Source of the DNA: Eukaryota sp. TZLM1-RC
Lineage: Eukaryota > Metamonada: BaSk clade
DNA: 64,000 bases
Assembly (NCBI GenBank): GCA_040285825.1
Contig: JAUPSS010000003.1
Coordinates: 1,550,001 to 1,614,000, forward strand
Direction of reading: 5' to 3'
A program made the position numbers and the translations under genes. This document shows positions 42,625-52,708 of this stretch, piece by piece (position 1 is the first letter of the stretch; each line of letters opens with the position of its first letter). The notes under the pieces are model-generated. The model ran no database searches. It saw nothing but the letters and a program-made list of their open reading frames with translations, and had not been told where the DNA came from.

Positions 42625-44928
42625 CTTGAGTTGGAAAAGCTCCTGGGCCATCTTTGTTAAATTTTGACATGATCAAATCAGCTGTTGGACAGTGTCCTGA
42701 AATTGCTGATGATCTTGTTCTTCTTTTTAACAATCTTCTTACGTTAAAAATTAAAGTCCCTTTTGAGATGACCAGTGCTCGCTTAATTGCCCTCAAAAGA
42801 AGTCAATCCAAAATCCGTCCAATTGCAATTGGAGAATCGTTTTCAAGAATGCTTGCGTCTCTTGTTTTTAATAAAATTGGGAAAAAAGCCAAAGAATTTT
42901 TTGGTCCATTTCAATTTGGAATCAAGACAATTGATGGTGCTTCATCTGTTGCTCTTTCGTTTGATGTGTTTTTTAATTCTATTGATTCTAATTACATCTT
43001 CAATTTAGATTTTAAGAATGCTTTTAATTCTGTATCTCGTTCTTCCATTTTTCCTTTGCTGCGAAAGCATTTTCCTGAAGTTGAGCCTTTTTTCTATTCA
43101 TTTTATGGAAAATCTTCAACATTGGTCTATGAAAACATTGACCTGCTTTCTTTTTCAGGTGTTAAACAAGGCGATCCACTTGGTCCTTTTTTCTTTTGTC
43201 TGGCAATTCATCCATTAATGTGCGAATTAAATGAAAAATTCCCAGAAATAGATATTGTAGCATATGTGGATGACATTTCTGTAATTGCTCCTGTTACAAT
43301 TCTCAAACAAATAGCAACTTTTATTCAACAGCGTTATGAAGATATTGGTCTCTGATTGAATATCTCCAAATGTTTGATTATTGGCCATGAATCAATTGAT
43401 TTTTTTCATTAATGATGTCAATGTCCCCTTTATCAATTATGATCAGTCTGGTTTTCGTTTTTTGGGTTGTTATCTCGGAAATATTGATGAAGTCAAAAGC
43501 CAACTTTCGACTCTGTTGACTCAATTTAAAAATGAATTAGAATCAATAGAAAATTTAAATAATGAGAAACATTCAAAATTCTTTTTCCTAAAAATTTGTT
43601 ATTCTGAAAAATTTACTCATATTTTGAAATCAACATCACCATCAATTTTTTTGGAGTTTTGTCGAATTTTTAATGAACAAAGAACCAATGTTTAGCAAAA
43701 TTATTGGAAATTGATGCATCTCAGTTACGAAGCCACATTTTTTGTGGTACAAATTTTGGTGGTGTTGATTTTCAAAATTAAGCTACCTTTGTAAAGCTAC
43801 CTTTATTGGAGGTGGTAAAAATTTTATTTATGAATTTGTGAATCGTTTTCCTGAAAAATTGATCTCATTGAAAATTGTGGCAGCTCTTATCTGTTTTCTT
43901 TGCAACAGGAAATTGAAACTCTTTCACTCAATATTTGGTCCAAATGTTTCCCCTCTGATATTGTGGAACTTCCTCCAAGAAGCTTGCTCTCCTTACCACT
44001 GACTTTTGCAAAATTGCAGAAAAAAATCTTGAAAGTTTTAGAAAACTTGGATTTTATTGTACGTCTTAGCCTGGCTAAAGAAAAAAATCCCGTTTTTGCA
44101 AACTTTTTGATTGATCTTGAAGACAGTTGCTCTAGTTGCCTAATCTCCCAAATTACCAACATTTATGGCCTTCTACTTAATGATCACCAATGGACCACTG
44201 TAATGAGAATGAGATGTTTTCTATGGCCTTGTTCTTTACCAAATGATTTAATTTGTCGCTACAAGAGTGTTGTTACGCTTTCCCATATTTTAAACTGTCA
44301 GTATTTTATAACTTATCGCTCAATTGTTCATGACTCAGTTCGTGGTCAATTATATGCCATGTGCAAAAGTTTCAATATAGAGGCATTTATTGAGCCATTA
44401 GTACGTAAGCTGTCTTCACATCAAACTGATGATTTCTTTGGTAAAAGAAGGCAGATTTAGTAGCTCCAGGGATCGATGGTGTTCTAAATGTTGTAGATGT
44501 TGTCTCAGTTGATGTTTGCAAAAATTCTGCTGCTCGTTTAGTGTATTCCGCTGATTCGCCGTTATCTAACGCCGAAAAAAAGAAGATAAAAAATATGAAG
44601 AACCTTTGGCACAGTTAGGTAGAGTGGAACAAGTGAAATATCAGTTTGTGCCGTTTGCAATTTCTCTTTTTGGCAATATTGGACTTTCAGGGTTGCACTT
44701 TTTTGAAAATTTCAAAAAAGTGTTACTAAATAGGTCTAGTAAAACAATGAATTCCACTTTCTGGTTAAATAGAATTGTTTTTTGCATTTTCAAGTCTATT
44801 CCAACAATGATTTCAAAGGCACTTTTAGCTATTGGTGTAGAATATGAACGTAATGCTGTGAGTAGGTTTAGTAATAGTGACACTTGTTTGGAGGATATTG
44901 AATTTAGATGGGTTTTTTTATCTCAATA
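42625..44928 (+). mobile_element. Non-LTR retrotransposon with RT and restriction-like endonuclease (most complete copy, broken)
   Basis: RT motifs in order: GKAPGPS, RPIAIGE, DFKNAFNSVSR, GVKQGDPLGPFFFCLAIHP and AYVDDIS (catalytic YVDD at 43,263-43,274). The frame breaks at a TGA at 43,353-43,355 and resumes with ISKCLIIGHE and FRFLGCYLGN. The block 43,900-44,460 is the helical region with WTTVMRMRCFLWPCS and EPLV. After another break, VVDVVSVDVCKN (44,490 region) and KKKIK...Y read as the PD-(D/E)XK-like endonuclease, followed by FVPFAISLFGNIGLSG. An RT followed by a C-terminal restriction-like endonuclease defines the R2/CRE-like class. At least three frame breaks: not autonomous. Confidence 0.8.
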
Positions 44929-45173
44929 AATATTCCAGTTAGAAAAAAAAGTTGGTGACATTAATTCGGAATTTTCCAAATTAATGTGAGTGACATTAAT
45001 TGAGGTAAACGGTGTGCATAATAGTGTGAGGTCTGGTATTGCTATCCTGACTATTCAATCAGAGATGATCAGATAAAGTTCCTTGAAAAAAGAATGACTT
45101 TGATAAACAACATGAAAACAATAAACAGTTTACAAAACATGAATCAAATAAGATCAACAAAATACCGCTAAAA

Positions 45174-46099
45174 TTATTCAAACTTTTCCAAGTCGTAATT
45201 GATGAGCGCATCTATACAAGCTTCTCCGGCCATTGTTTCAATCTTGTCCTTTAATTCTAGGTCAATAAATTGATCTTGAGTACGTTGGGCAACTAAAATG
45301 AGACAAAGTAAAATAAACATACTGACAATAGCAGCACCAGCAACAGCAATGTCTTTACGGGTGGCAATGCGAGCAAGATCATACAAATGGAATGTTTCCA
45401 TTTCAAGATTGACTGTACGTGGTTCTTTCTTGAGCAAATCATCCAAAACAGTGTCATTCTTGTCATCAAAATCAGCAGTAGCACGACCTTGAGAACTGTA
45501 GAAAGAACACCCAGAGGCACCAACACCTTCACGGAAGTGCTCAGGGAAACGCTGAGAAAACACTTGTCTAAAACAGTCAATGAATCCAGGTTTGGTAGGG
45601 GGTACAGTATTGGTGATCATATAAGGAGGAACATTAGAATCGGCACCAAATGCATCAGGATTACGTATAATACCAACACATCCTTCTGAAGCAAGAGCGA
45701 CAGTTCCCAATGGGATGTCATCACGGGGAGAACCCGACGTACCAAGACGGATGACAGCCATAGGACCTTCTACAACATGGCGAGCTTCTCTAACAACAAA
45801 ATCCATGTTGGGATAACCCATTAAAGAACCGATAACTGAAACACGAACGCCGTTGCGATAACCAGTAAAGATAGCAAACTTACGAGTACATGTATATTCT
45901 TTGTAACATTCCAAGTAACGATTGGCAAACTTTTTGGCACGTTCAACACATCCGACTGTCAAGATTCTGGGAGCAACTTAGATAAACAAATGTAATGATA
46001 CACACCCTCCCCCTTTTTAACACCTAAGTGATAAACTTCCCCATTAGGTCCAGTGGGGAATTCAGATCCACGCATTTGTTGAACAGAAGATTGGGACAT
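45174..46099 (-). CDS. Uridine phosphorylase-like nucleoside phosphorylase, three exons
   Basis: 288 residues after splicing. Exon 1 (46099-46006) gives MSQSSVQQMRGSEFPTGPN and YHLGVKKGE. A 29-nt intron (45977-46005) joins it to APRILTVG, the conserved opening strand of the family. A second, in-frame 30-nt intron (45293-45322) would otherwise insert ten hydrophobic residues into AAIV-AQRTQDQF, a place where family members have no insertion. Active-site features: phosphate-site RLGTSGS and the uridine/ribose-site NLEMETFHLYDLA. The enzyme reversibly cleaves uridine or a related nucleoside with phosphate in pyrimidine salvage (NP-I family). Exact specificity cannot be read. A ~100-bp copy of its exon 1 occurs at 49.47 kb. 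Confidence 0.85.
45293..45322 (-). other. 30-nt in-frame intron in the phosphorylase gene
   Basis: On the minus strand it begins GTATGTTTATTTT and ends CTCATTTTAG. It has no stop and is a multiple of three, so it is invisible as an ORF break. Removing it restores the contiguous family motif before QRTQDQFID. Confidence 0.75.
45977..46005 (-). other. 29-nt intron in the phosphorylase gene
   Basis: On the minus strand it begins GTGTGTATCATT and ends TTTATCTAAG. It restores the frame between VKKGE and APRILTVG. Confidence 0.75.
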
Positions 46100-46137
46100 C
46101 GGATGAAGATTTAGATAAGTCAAGATTGGTATTGTTA

Positions 46138-46380
46138 ATAGGAAAAATGTTTGTTACTACTGTGAATTTCACTTATCATGCATTCCCCTGTGAAATTCAC
46201 TCCTGTTTTCAACTTTCTCAATGTCTACTCACAGGCTGTAAGAGACATGTAGCATCATTTGACAAAGACAATCATGATCTTCATCAATGGGCTACCTCAC
46301 TTAAATACACCTACTGCTTTCACAGAACAAAGCCTCGCGACTTGATGTATCTAAGTGGATCTACCAAATTCTACTAGGGC
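46138..46380 (-). ncRNA. Candidate Fanzor guide-RNA segment, copy 3
   Basis: Near-identical to 10,083-10,335 (copy 1) and 49,556-49,790 (copy 4). It lies ~55-290 bp past the nuclease stop. On the opposite strand it can be read as a Cys/His-rich peptide (HAFPCEIHSCF, GCKRHV), so a peptide is the competing explanation. Confidence 0.35.
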
Positions 46381-46432
46381 ATTTGTAGATCGGTCTCAAA
46401 AGTTTTAGTTTCTGGATGCTCACGTTCCCTAT

Positions 46433-48375
46433 TCATCTCCTCAGCAGAGCATCTGGGCAAATGTATCTTTCCGGCCACAATTCCGCTTTTTTCTTAATTT
46501 GAATATTTTTTGCAGCGGAAATATCTCTGTCATATACTATTTGACAATCAGTACAAATACGCATCTGCCATGAGCCTGCTTGAATATTCTCGGCCATGCA
46601 ACAACTTGACATTTTGCTTGTATTAAATTCACTGGTTGACAAGTGCTTCACGTCCTTTTGATAACACAACCATTTTCTGAAAGCCCTTGCTGATCCATAT
46701 CGATTGACTTTTCGGCAATGAGAAGGGAAATTAGCAGAACCCACAGCAAGATAGAGTTGTTCAGGATGTCCAGCCAGCCTTTGAAATTTGTTGAGAGTCT
46801 CTCTTTTCGTCTGCGGTTATCAAATTTAATTCTTTTCCATTTCTGGCGATTACTTTCCAAATACACTTTCCTCCTGACCAAATTCCAATGGTTCAAAAAT
46901 TGGTGGAAATTTTGAACGGAATATTGGTTGGGAGAGTGTTTACTGGGTGAAGGTTTTGTCATGTATCTTCTGCCAGTTGGACAAGGGATAACTCCACATT
47001 GATTATCATTTAAGAAGTAACCACATAATCTTGATTGGCCAAGATCAACGCCGATAAGGGGGCTTTCAGGTAAAATTTCGACTGGATGTCTACGTCTTCG
47101 ACGGGGCATTTTTTTAGTACCCTTCAACTGTGTTTCTCTGGTTTTGTTGGCATCAGGGTCACTTTTCATTTCATTTTTTGATCTTCTTTTCTTTTTCGGT
47201 GGTTCATCCAGCTCATCTGTGTTTTCTGAGTCATTATTTTTACCTTCAAAGGTCAAAAGCAGTTCATTACCATTAGTTTTCAATAAAATTTTTTTAAATC
47301 TATTTTTCAAACTTTTTCTGTTGATATTAAATTTTTGGTAAGGACATTGTTTGAATACTCGTTTCAGACATGTATTTCTGATAAACTTTGTTTTGGAAGA
47401 TGATCCTTCAATAATTGGAAATTGTTTCACAGAGTGGAAAATTTGTGAAGGTACCTCAATAAATTTAGAACCTTTATGAGAAGCTAAAGGTATTATTCTA
47501 AATTTCTTCCAGCAATGCATATGAGAAAAGAAAGTGAGTAAGTATTGTGAAATTTTAAGATTGAAGAGAAAAAGCTCACTAATTTCCTTTGATGAAAAAG
47601 TGATTTTATCATGTGAGGACAGTAGGGAGGCAGTGGTAGGAAATCTTTGGAGGAGATTCAAGATAAACCTACATGCATTCAATAAAAAAAATCTTTCTCT
47701 TGAATTATTCAAATTGAAATTGATGAGGTATTCAAGAACAGAATCAACTACTACTTCCTCGGGTTGGACTAGTGGTTCATCTGGCAAAAGTGAAAGAATA
47801 TTATTTGCAAAGACATTTGTTTTATTCAGGGCTCTACAATGAGCACGAATAAAGTTTTTTGTCCAGGATTGACAAATTTTGGGTAAACATGTCTTAACGT
47901 TGGAGGCCAATTGACGAGCCCGACAAGCAAGGTAAGGAGAAAGCCCTTTTCTATTGATAAAATTACAGTTCTGGGACTGCAGCCAATCATTGAGGAAAAG
48001 ATTAAATGAATTTCTGTAAGGCACTAAAGAATTTTCCCACACAGAAACAAGAGACCTGTCTTGGGGGCATTCAGGAAGAAATCCATTGTAAAAGATATGG
48101 AGTAATTGGCGTTGGCCTTTAGATGTGGAAGGCTTAGGAAAAGAACCAGTGGTGATGACGGTCATAAACAGATACCATACATCCTGTTCCACTAAAGCTC
48201 TAGATGCCAACGGAAAATTTAGAAGAAAAGATTGAAGTAATAAAGAAGCTTCATGACAAATCTCGGTGACCACAGGAAGGTCAGTCCGAATTTGTTGCAC
48301 CGCTGCAGGGGTCAGCAGCGAGTTAAGTGCACAAGACCGAGTGAATACACGTGATACAGAGGGGGTGTCTGACAT
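46433..48375 (-). pseudogene. Fanzor-like RuvC nuclease, copy 3 (longest ORF, one frameshift)
   Basis: The ATG at 48375 opens a frame of ~530 correct codons, ended by a frameshift after RRRKE caused by a 13-bp deletion relative to copy 1; the remaining ~130 codons continue in another frame to the stop at 46433. Order: helical N-terminal half with Cys/His-containing segments (QSWTKNFIRAHCRAL); basic NLS-like PPKKKRRSK near residue 390; RuvC-I GVDLGQSRL near 442; after the shift VGSANF, SEFNTSK with the displaced Glu, a zinc ribbon (CC...CTDC) and RuvC-III YDRDISAAKNI; tail WPERYICPDALLRR. Only the one frame change separates this copy from a full-length frame. Fanzors are programmable RNA-guided DNA endonucleases related to TnpB; activity here is unproven. 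Confidence 0.8.
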
Positions 48376-48539
48376 GTAGTCAGAATAAAGAGCTCATCTA
48401 TCAAATTTTACACTTGTCACCCATTTTCGACTTCTGGTTGCCTATTCTGGGAGGTTTTTAACCCTCAACTTGGTTTTGGGAGGTTTTCACTATTCCCACA
48501 CTTTCCCCTCACTTCATAAACTAGGTTCATAAACTAGGT

Positions 48540-49015
48540 ATCCTTTGTAAAAGTTTCTGGAATTTCAACTCTATGTAACTCATGAAAGACGCTCTCAGCA
48601 TCATCAACAGATTAGTCCACGATACTTCTTTGTCTAAAGAACGTTTCTTTGTTGGTTTTGAGGATAGATTTGGCGGTGTATTCTTCCTCACTCATCACGA
48701 TTTTCTTGCCTTATCTGTACCATCTCACAGAATTCGCTACATATCTAAAGGAAACTCAATTCTCTGGTCTCGCACAAAATGAATCAACCTTATTGGCTCT
48801 GTTGCACCTTCTGTTTCTTTATTCTCATCTCCAACACCTGGTGTTCTCTCCCGATATTTTCCTCCTCATGCTACTGGTAGAAAGAATTTCCAGTTACCCT
48901 TCTTCTCTAACATTGTTTCTTGTAGTGTAGGTGTTCATCATACATTGGCACTCTCTGCTTGTGGTAATTGCTATGGATTTGGTCTGAACAAATCTACCAA
49001 TTAGGCAACAACTCA
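48540..49015 (+). pseudogene. Broken gene: MJ1316 (DUF504-like) domain plus RCC1 repeat
   Basis: From 48582 MKDALSIINRLVHDTSLSKERFFVGFEDRFGGVFF ... VPSHRIRYISKGNSILWSR matches the MJ1316 RNA-cyclic-group-end recognition domain known from LENG9 and AKAP17A-type proteins (VGY.DRF, P.HRI.YF, VW.R). After a TGA (48779-48781) the same frame continues with CSVGVHHTLALSACGNCYGFGLN, an RCC1 repeat. It then stops, although LGNNS follows in another frame. So a C-terminally truncated, interrupted copy of a two-domain protein lies against the end of Fanzor copy 3. The parent gene is not in this window. Confidence 0.6.
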
Positions 49016-49031
49016 ATGGAAAATAAATTCC

Positions 49032-49464
49032 ACAGCCAATGATAATAAAAATCATGTTTTGTAGATTTAAATACTCAGTTCCCTTAATCCTTAAATGACC
49101 ACTTCATCTTCAACCTCTCTTCCATCATGGCGAAGGGCATTTATTGTTAATGGAGGCTCTTTTAGAGACCTTATGTGACCATGGTTCTCCTTCACAACAA
49201 ACGTGGTTCCAAAAAAAGATTGTGTGTGTAGGGTTTGTGAAGTTATAAATCAAAAAACCAACAGTAAATAATTCCAGCACACACATTTTTTAAAAATAAT
49301 CTGGCACTTGTTCTCAATAACATGATTGAATAGAATAGACACAGTTTGATTTTTGTATTGATATAACATTTTCTTAGACATTTGATTTGCTTAAAAAGTC
49401 CATTTAGAAACATTTATCACAAAAAAAGAGAATAAAACACAAGGAAAATCATTGTAGAGTTATT
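49032..49464. repeat. Dispersed ~430-bp repeat, copy B
   Basis: Same orientation and extent as 32,674-33,108, ending at the same base run GAGTTATTTT. Differences are scattered substitutions and small indels, so it is not recent. It directly abuts the duplicated phosphorylase/Fanzor block. Confidence 0.6.
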
Positions 49465-49465
49465 T

Positions 49466-50132
49466 TCTTCCTCACTAGGCCCAGTGGGGAATTCAGATCC
49501 ACGCATTTGTTGAACAGATGATTAGGACATTGGAAGAAGATTTAGATAATTCAAGATTTACCGTGAATTTCTATTATCATGCATTCCCCTGTGAAATTTA
49601 CTTCTTTTTTCAACTTTGTCAATATCTACTCACAGGCTGTAAGAGAAATGTAACGTCATTTCACAAAGACAATCCTGATCTTCATCAATGGGCTACCTCA
49701 CCTAAATACACCTACTGCTTTCACAGAACAAACCCTCGCGTCTTGATGTATCTAATTGTACCCAAATCCTACTAGGCTTTTATAGATGGGTCTCAAACAC
49801 TTTTAAGAACAGTAAAAATAAAATAAAAGTTTTTCAAAAGTTTTAGTTTTTGTTCATTAAGGTTCCTCATTCATTTCCTCAACAGAGCTTATGGGCAAAT
49901 GTATTTTTTCGGCCACAATTCCGCTTTCTTCTTAATTTGAATAATTTTTGTAGCGGAAATATCTCTGTCATATAGTATTTGACACTCAGTAAAAATACGC
50001 ATGTGCCATGAGCCTGCTTGAATATTCTCGGCCATGCAACAAATGGACAATATGCTTGTATTTAACTCACTGGTTGACAAGTGTTTCACGCCCTTATGAT
50101 AACACAAACATTTTCTGAAAGCCCTAGCTGAT
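49466..50132 (-). repeat. Segmental duplicate of the phosphorylase-start/Fanzor-end junction
   Basis: This block copies ~46,035-46,692: the phosphorylase exon 1 with upstream bases (49,466-49,552), the conserved candidate-RNA segment (49,556-49,790) and the Fanzor C-terminal coding end (49,871-50,132, with EFNTS-like SELNTS and DRDISATK still readable and an early stop after YICP). It has ~36 bp deleted near 49,553 relative to the source. Both host and element sequence were copied together, so this is a DNA-level duplication, not transposition. Confidence 0.75.
49871..50132 (-). pseudogene. Fanzor-like nuclease fragment, copy 4 (C-terminal ~85 codons)
   Basis: It retains the zinc-ribbon and RuvC-III region (CCMAENIQAGSWHM, YDRDISAT) in one frame, with substitutions such as SELNTS for SEFNTS that change the probable catalytic block, and a premature stop before the final ALLRR. 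It is cut off upstream by the duplication boundary. Confidence 0.7.
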
Positions 50133-51023
50133 CAAGGAACATTTCCAGGAAGAACCGAAACTTGCTCTTGTACAATGCTGACTGAAGTTGTTCTAATTTC
50201 AGAAAGAAATTAATAAACAAAGAAGAAAATGCATTTTCTATCGAATGATCTTCTATCTAAACATTCAAGGAACAACCAGTTATTCAGTTTTTTTGTAAAT
50301 TGTTTCTGATTAATGTAATTTTAAGTTCATTAATCAACTTCTAAAAATTTGTGGTGAAAGGTAGATATGTGTAGACTTGTTATGAATGAGTTTGAAGGTA
50401 GCTCCAAATGGTGGCAATACATGTTCAGAAACTAGGTGTGGACTCTGTGCTGTTAGTAAAATATGTTTATTTACAAAGCTTCTTCCAGATAGTACACAAC
50501 AGTCAAATTATCTACAGCGTGGAAGAAATCCAAGTCACTTCAGATTTCGTGAAGATAATCACAAAATAATAGACACTGAAACAAAGATGAAAAATGTGGT
50601 TGTAAGTGACATGTAAGCAAATATTGAATCATAAAAGATATTTAAATAGTTAAATTAAATTAATTAATAATTTAAATTTAAATATAATGAATAGTCTTAG
50701 AATTGAAACAGTTGAAACATGTATTAAACCATGAATTTCAACGGAATATTATATATCTGGTGGTAATTTCAATAGAGTACCTTTTAGAGATAGCATTAAT
50801 TTGATCAAGTTATCAGATGAATTATCTACTGTAGGTCCCTATTCAGATAAGTTTGTAGTTAAGCAATTCAGTTTGTTGAATGTTTTTATCACTGGTTGCA
50901 TTGTGAAGAATGAAGACCTGATTATTTAAGGTTAAGACTAGATTAGTTTATCACTGACTAGCAAAATATAGTTTTAGTTGGCATCTTGAAAAGCTAGTAT
51001 ACCTAAATTCACCCATCTTGATC
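50133..51023. other. Intergenic region, unassigned
   Basis: A 76-codon plus-strand frame at 50386-50616 has a Cys cluster (CSETRCGLCAVSKIC) but no assignable fold. A ~60-codon open stretch near 50,755-50,925 (FRDSINLIKLSDEL) is also unassigned. Nothing else seen. Confidence 0.35.
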
Positions 51024-51634
51024 ATGAGTCGAAGAAGCCGGCGTGACCGCAGACAAGGGAGGACGAGTCGATTTTTTTCTGCAATAGGACATGCGCTTGG
51101 GGTGCCTACAGAGGAAGAAATTGAACAACGGCGACAATGGGAGGAGCAACAGCGACGTGAACTGGAAACTGTGTTGGAACTCTTACAGCTTCCGTTTGGC
51201 ACGACATCGGATGGAAGAAGACTAGTTGAAAGACCACATCCCTTCTTTCCAGGTCTAATGATGGTTGATGTAGTTCAAGATGAAGTGCCACGGTACTCTG
51301 CTTCGTATCGAGACTCTGGAAGAGCTTCACCTCCATCTGGACGACGAACAATGCCACCTGTTCACCACGAAAGAATAGCACCTCGCCGTAATGCAGAATC
51401 AATGATTGAACAGCTACCAGAGACTTCCTTAGTCGAAGCTTCCAGTATTCAGGACAAGTCGTGTAGTATTTGTATGTGTTGATATTGTTCACTACAGGTT
51501 TAGAGTACTTCCAAGCCCGGGAGGTTCTGGTTACTATGCCCTGCTTCCATTCATTTCATAAACACTGCTTACATCGATATGCTTCTGTTTCAGAAGTTTT
51601 ACGCTGTCCAGTTTGCCGGTATTCAATGGAATGA
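51024..51634 (+). CDS. RING-H2 E3 ubiquitin ligase, two exons
   Basis: The spliced protein is 194 residues. A 26-nt intron at 51472-51497 splits the Cys codon of the second RING position; joined, the domain reads CSICLEYF ... MPCFHSFHKHCLHRYA ... LRCPVCRYSME, a textbook C-x2-C...C-x-H-x2-H-x2-C...C-x2-C RING-H2 ending two residues before the stop. The N-terminus is very basic (SRRSRRDRRQGRTSR) followed by a charged helix (EEEIEQRRQWEEQQRRELE) and a Pro-rich linker. Such proteins act as E3 ligases with an E2 partner; substrate unknown. The start at ATG 51024 is preferred over an upstream in-frame TTG. Confidence 0.85.
51472..51497 (+). other. 26-nt intron in the RING gene
   Basis: Begins GTATGTGTTG and ends CACTACAG. 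Its removal restores the RING motif exactly and removes a TGA that lies inside it. Confidence 0.85.
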
Positions 51635-51758
51635 TACATATCCAAAGTTTCCTTCAAGAACGTTTCCTTCAAAGTTTCCTTCAGGTGAATGAACATTTTT
51701 ATACCGTGTACCATAAAATCAAGCTCTGTGCTGATTGTTATTGAAGTGGAAACATTTA

Positions 51759-52256
51759 TTAAGACAGACACCAATAATCAAATGTGAAAACTGTATCTTT
51801 CTTATCCAATTCGAGATGATCCTGTAGGTAAACACACGGTTCATTGGACGCGCAATACTCAAAAACAAAACCTTTGTTGATACACCAACGCCTATACTGT
51901 GATTCATCGCGACTCTCGTAAATGGTACACGTCACGTCACCAACAGCTCTACGCCCAGCCCTCGTCGCAGTCTCAGGAATTCTAAAGCGGTGTACCATTT
52001 CTGAAGCATCTATAGGCAATTTCTTGCAGTTGGGCACGTCTTGAAAACAATTTTCTCCATCAAAGTAAAGGCGAAAGAGCTCAGACCCAAGGATGGCTCG
52101 ATCAAGGTCGATGACCTGCATATCTTCGTCTACTTGCGCAATGAATCTTGATATCTGATAAGGCTGTTGATGAGGACTCAGTACAGAGAGAATAAGAATC
52201 AGTACTATCAAAAAAGCCAATAAAGGAGAGACTGTTTCACTATTGAGGAGCTTCAT
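51759..52256 (-). CDS. Small signal-anchored Cys-containing protein, unknown
   Basis: 165 residues with an N-terminal hydrophobic segment at ~10-28 (LLAFLIVLILILSVL) that could be a signal peptide or type II anchor. The rest is polar with eight cysteines (NCFQDVPNC, TCTIYE, RRWC, YCASNEPC, WC), suggesting disulphides in a lumenal or extracellular domain. I do not recognise the family. Open frame without breaks, stop TGA. Confidence 0.6.
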   Translation of the reverse strand: MKLLNSETVSPLLAFLIVLILILSVLSPHQQPYQISRFIAQVDEDMQVIDLDRAILGSELFRLYFDGENCFQDVPNCKKLPIDASEMVHRFRIPETATRAGRRAVGDVTCTIYESRDESQYRRWCINKGFVFEYCASNEPCVYLQDHLELDKKDTVFTFDYWCLS

Positions 52257-52708
52257 CGTATGAACTGAGGTTTGAGCTCTGTTTTGGAACTTTACAGTTC
52301 ATCTCTGTTTTGATTTGCACTTAATAATGGGGTAATACGTTTGGTATTATAGTTGTCACAGATTTCAACAAGTTTTGTTCAATGTATGCTCTCAAATTAT
52401 TGAGAAGTTGCTAACTTTTTCACTTCCAAAGGTCTTCCATTCTAGCTTTTACGAAAAATGTACACACCAAAAACTACAGAACGAAATAACTAACAGGGAA
52501 GAGTGTATGCACTCCGTCCATTGATTTAAGAAAGGGTTAAGGTACCAAAATAACCCTGAAATGATTTGTTGGTTCCAAAATACCTTTTATTCCCAAACTG
52601 TTGTGAAATTCCCCTCTTTTTTCTCAAAAGTGGTGATCTTAGTTAATACATGTCTTCGTTGTATCGTACCAATAAAACTATATACTTCAACCTTCTATAC
52701 TTTCTATC

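Larger units (their letters stand above)
46138..48530 (-). mobile_element. Fanzor-type transposable element, copy 3 (5'-truncated)
   Basis: It contains the conserved segment past the nuclease 3' end (46,138-46,380) and the full Fanzor gene. Matching to copies 1 and 2 stops at about 48,530 (ACTTCATAAACT), so the divergent ORF is missing; a small direct repeat TTCATAAACTAGG marks the junction. The left edge is ~40 bp from the start codon of the phosphorylase gene. Confidence 0.65.

Noticed and set aside
46126-46377. An independent 83-codon zinc-finger gene on the plus strand
   Set aside because: It lies in the segment conserved with the Fanzor element, is stopped in copy 1 and has a shifted end in copy 4. 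It is kept only as an alternative to the guide-RNA reading.
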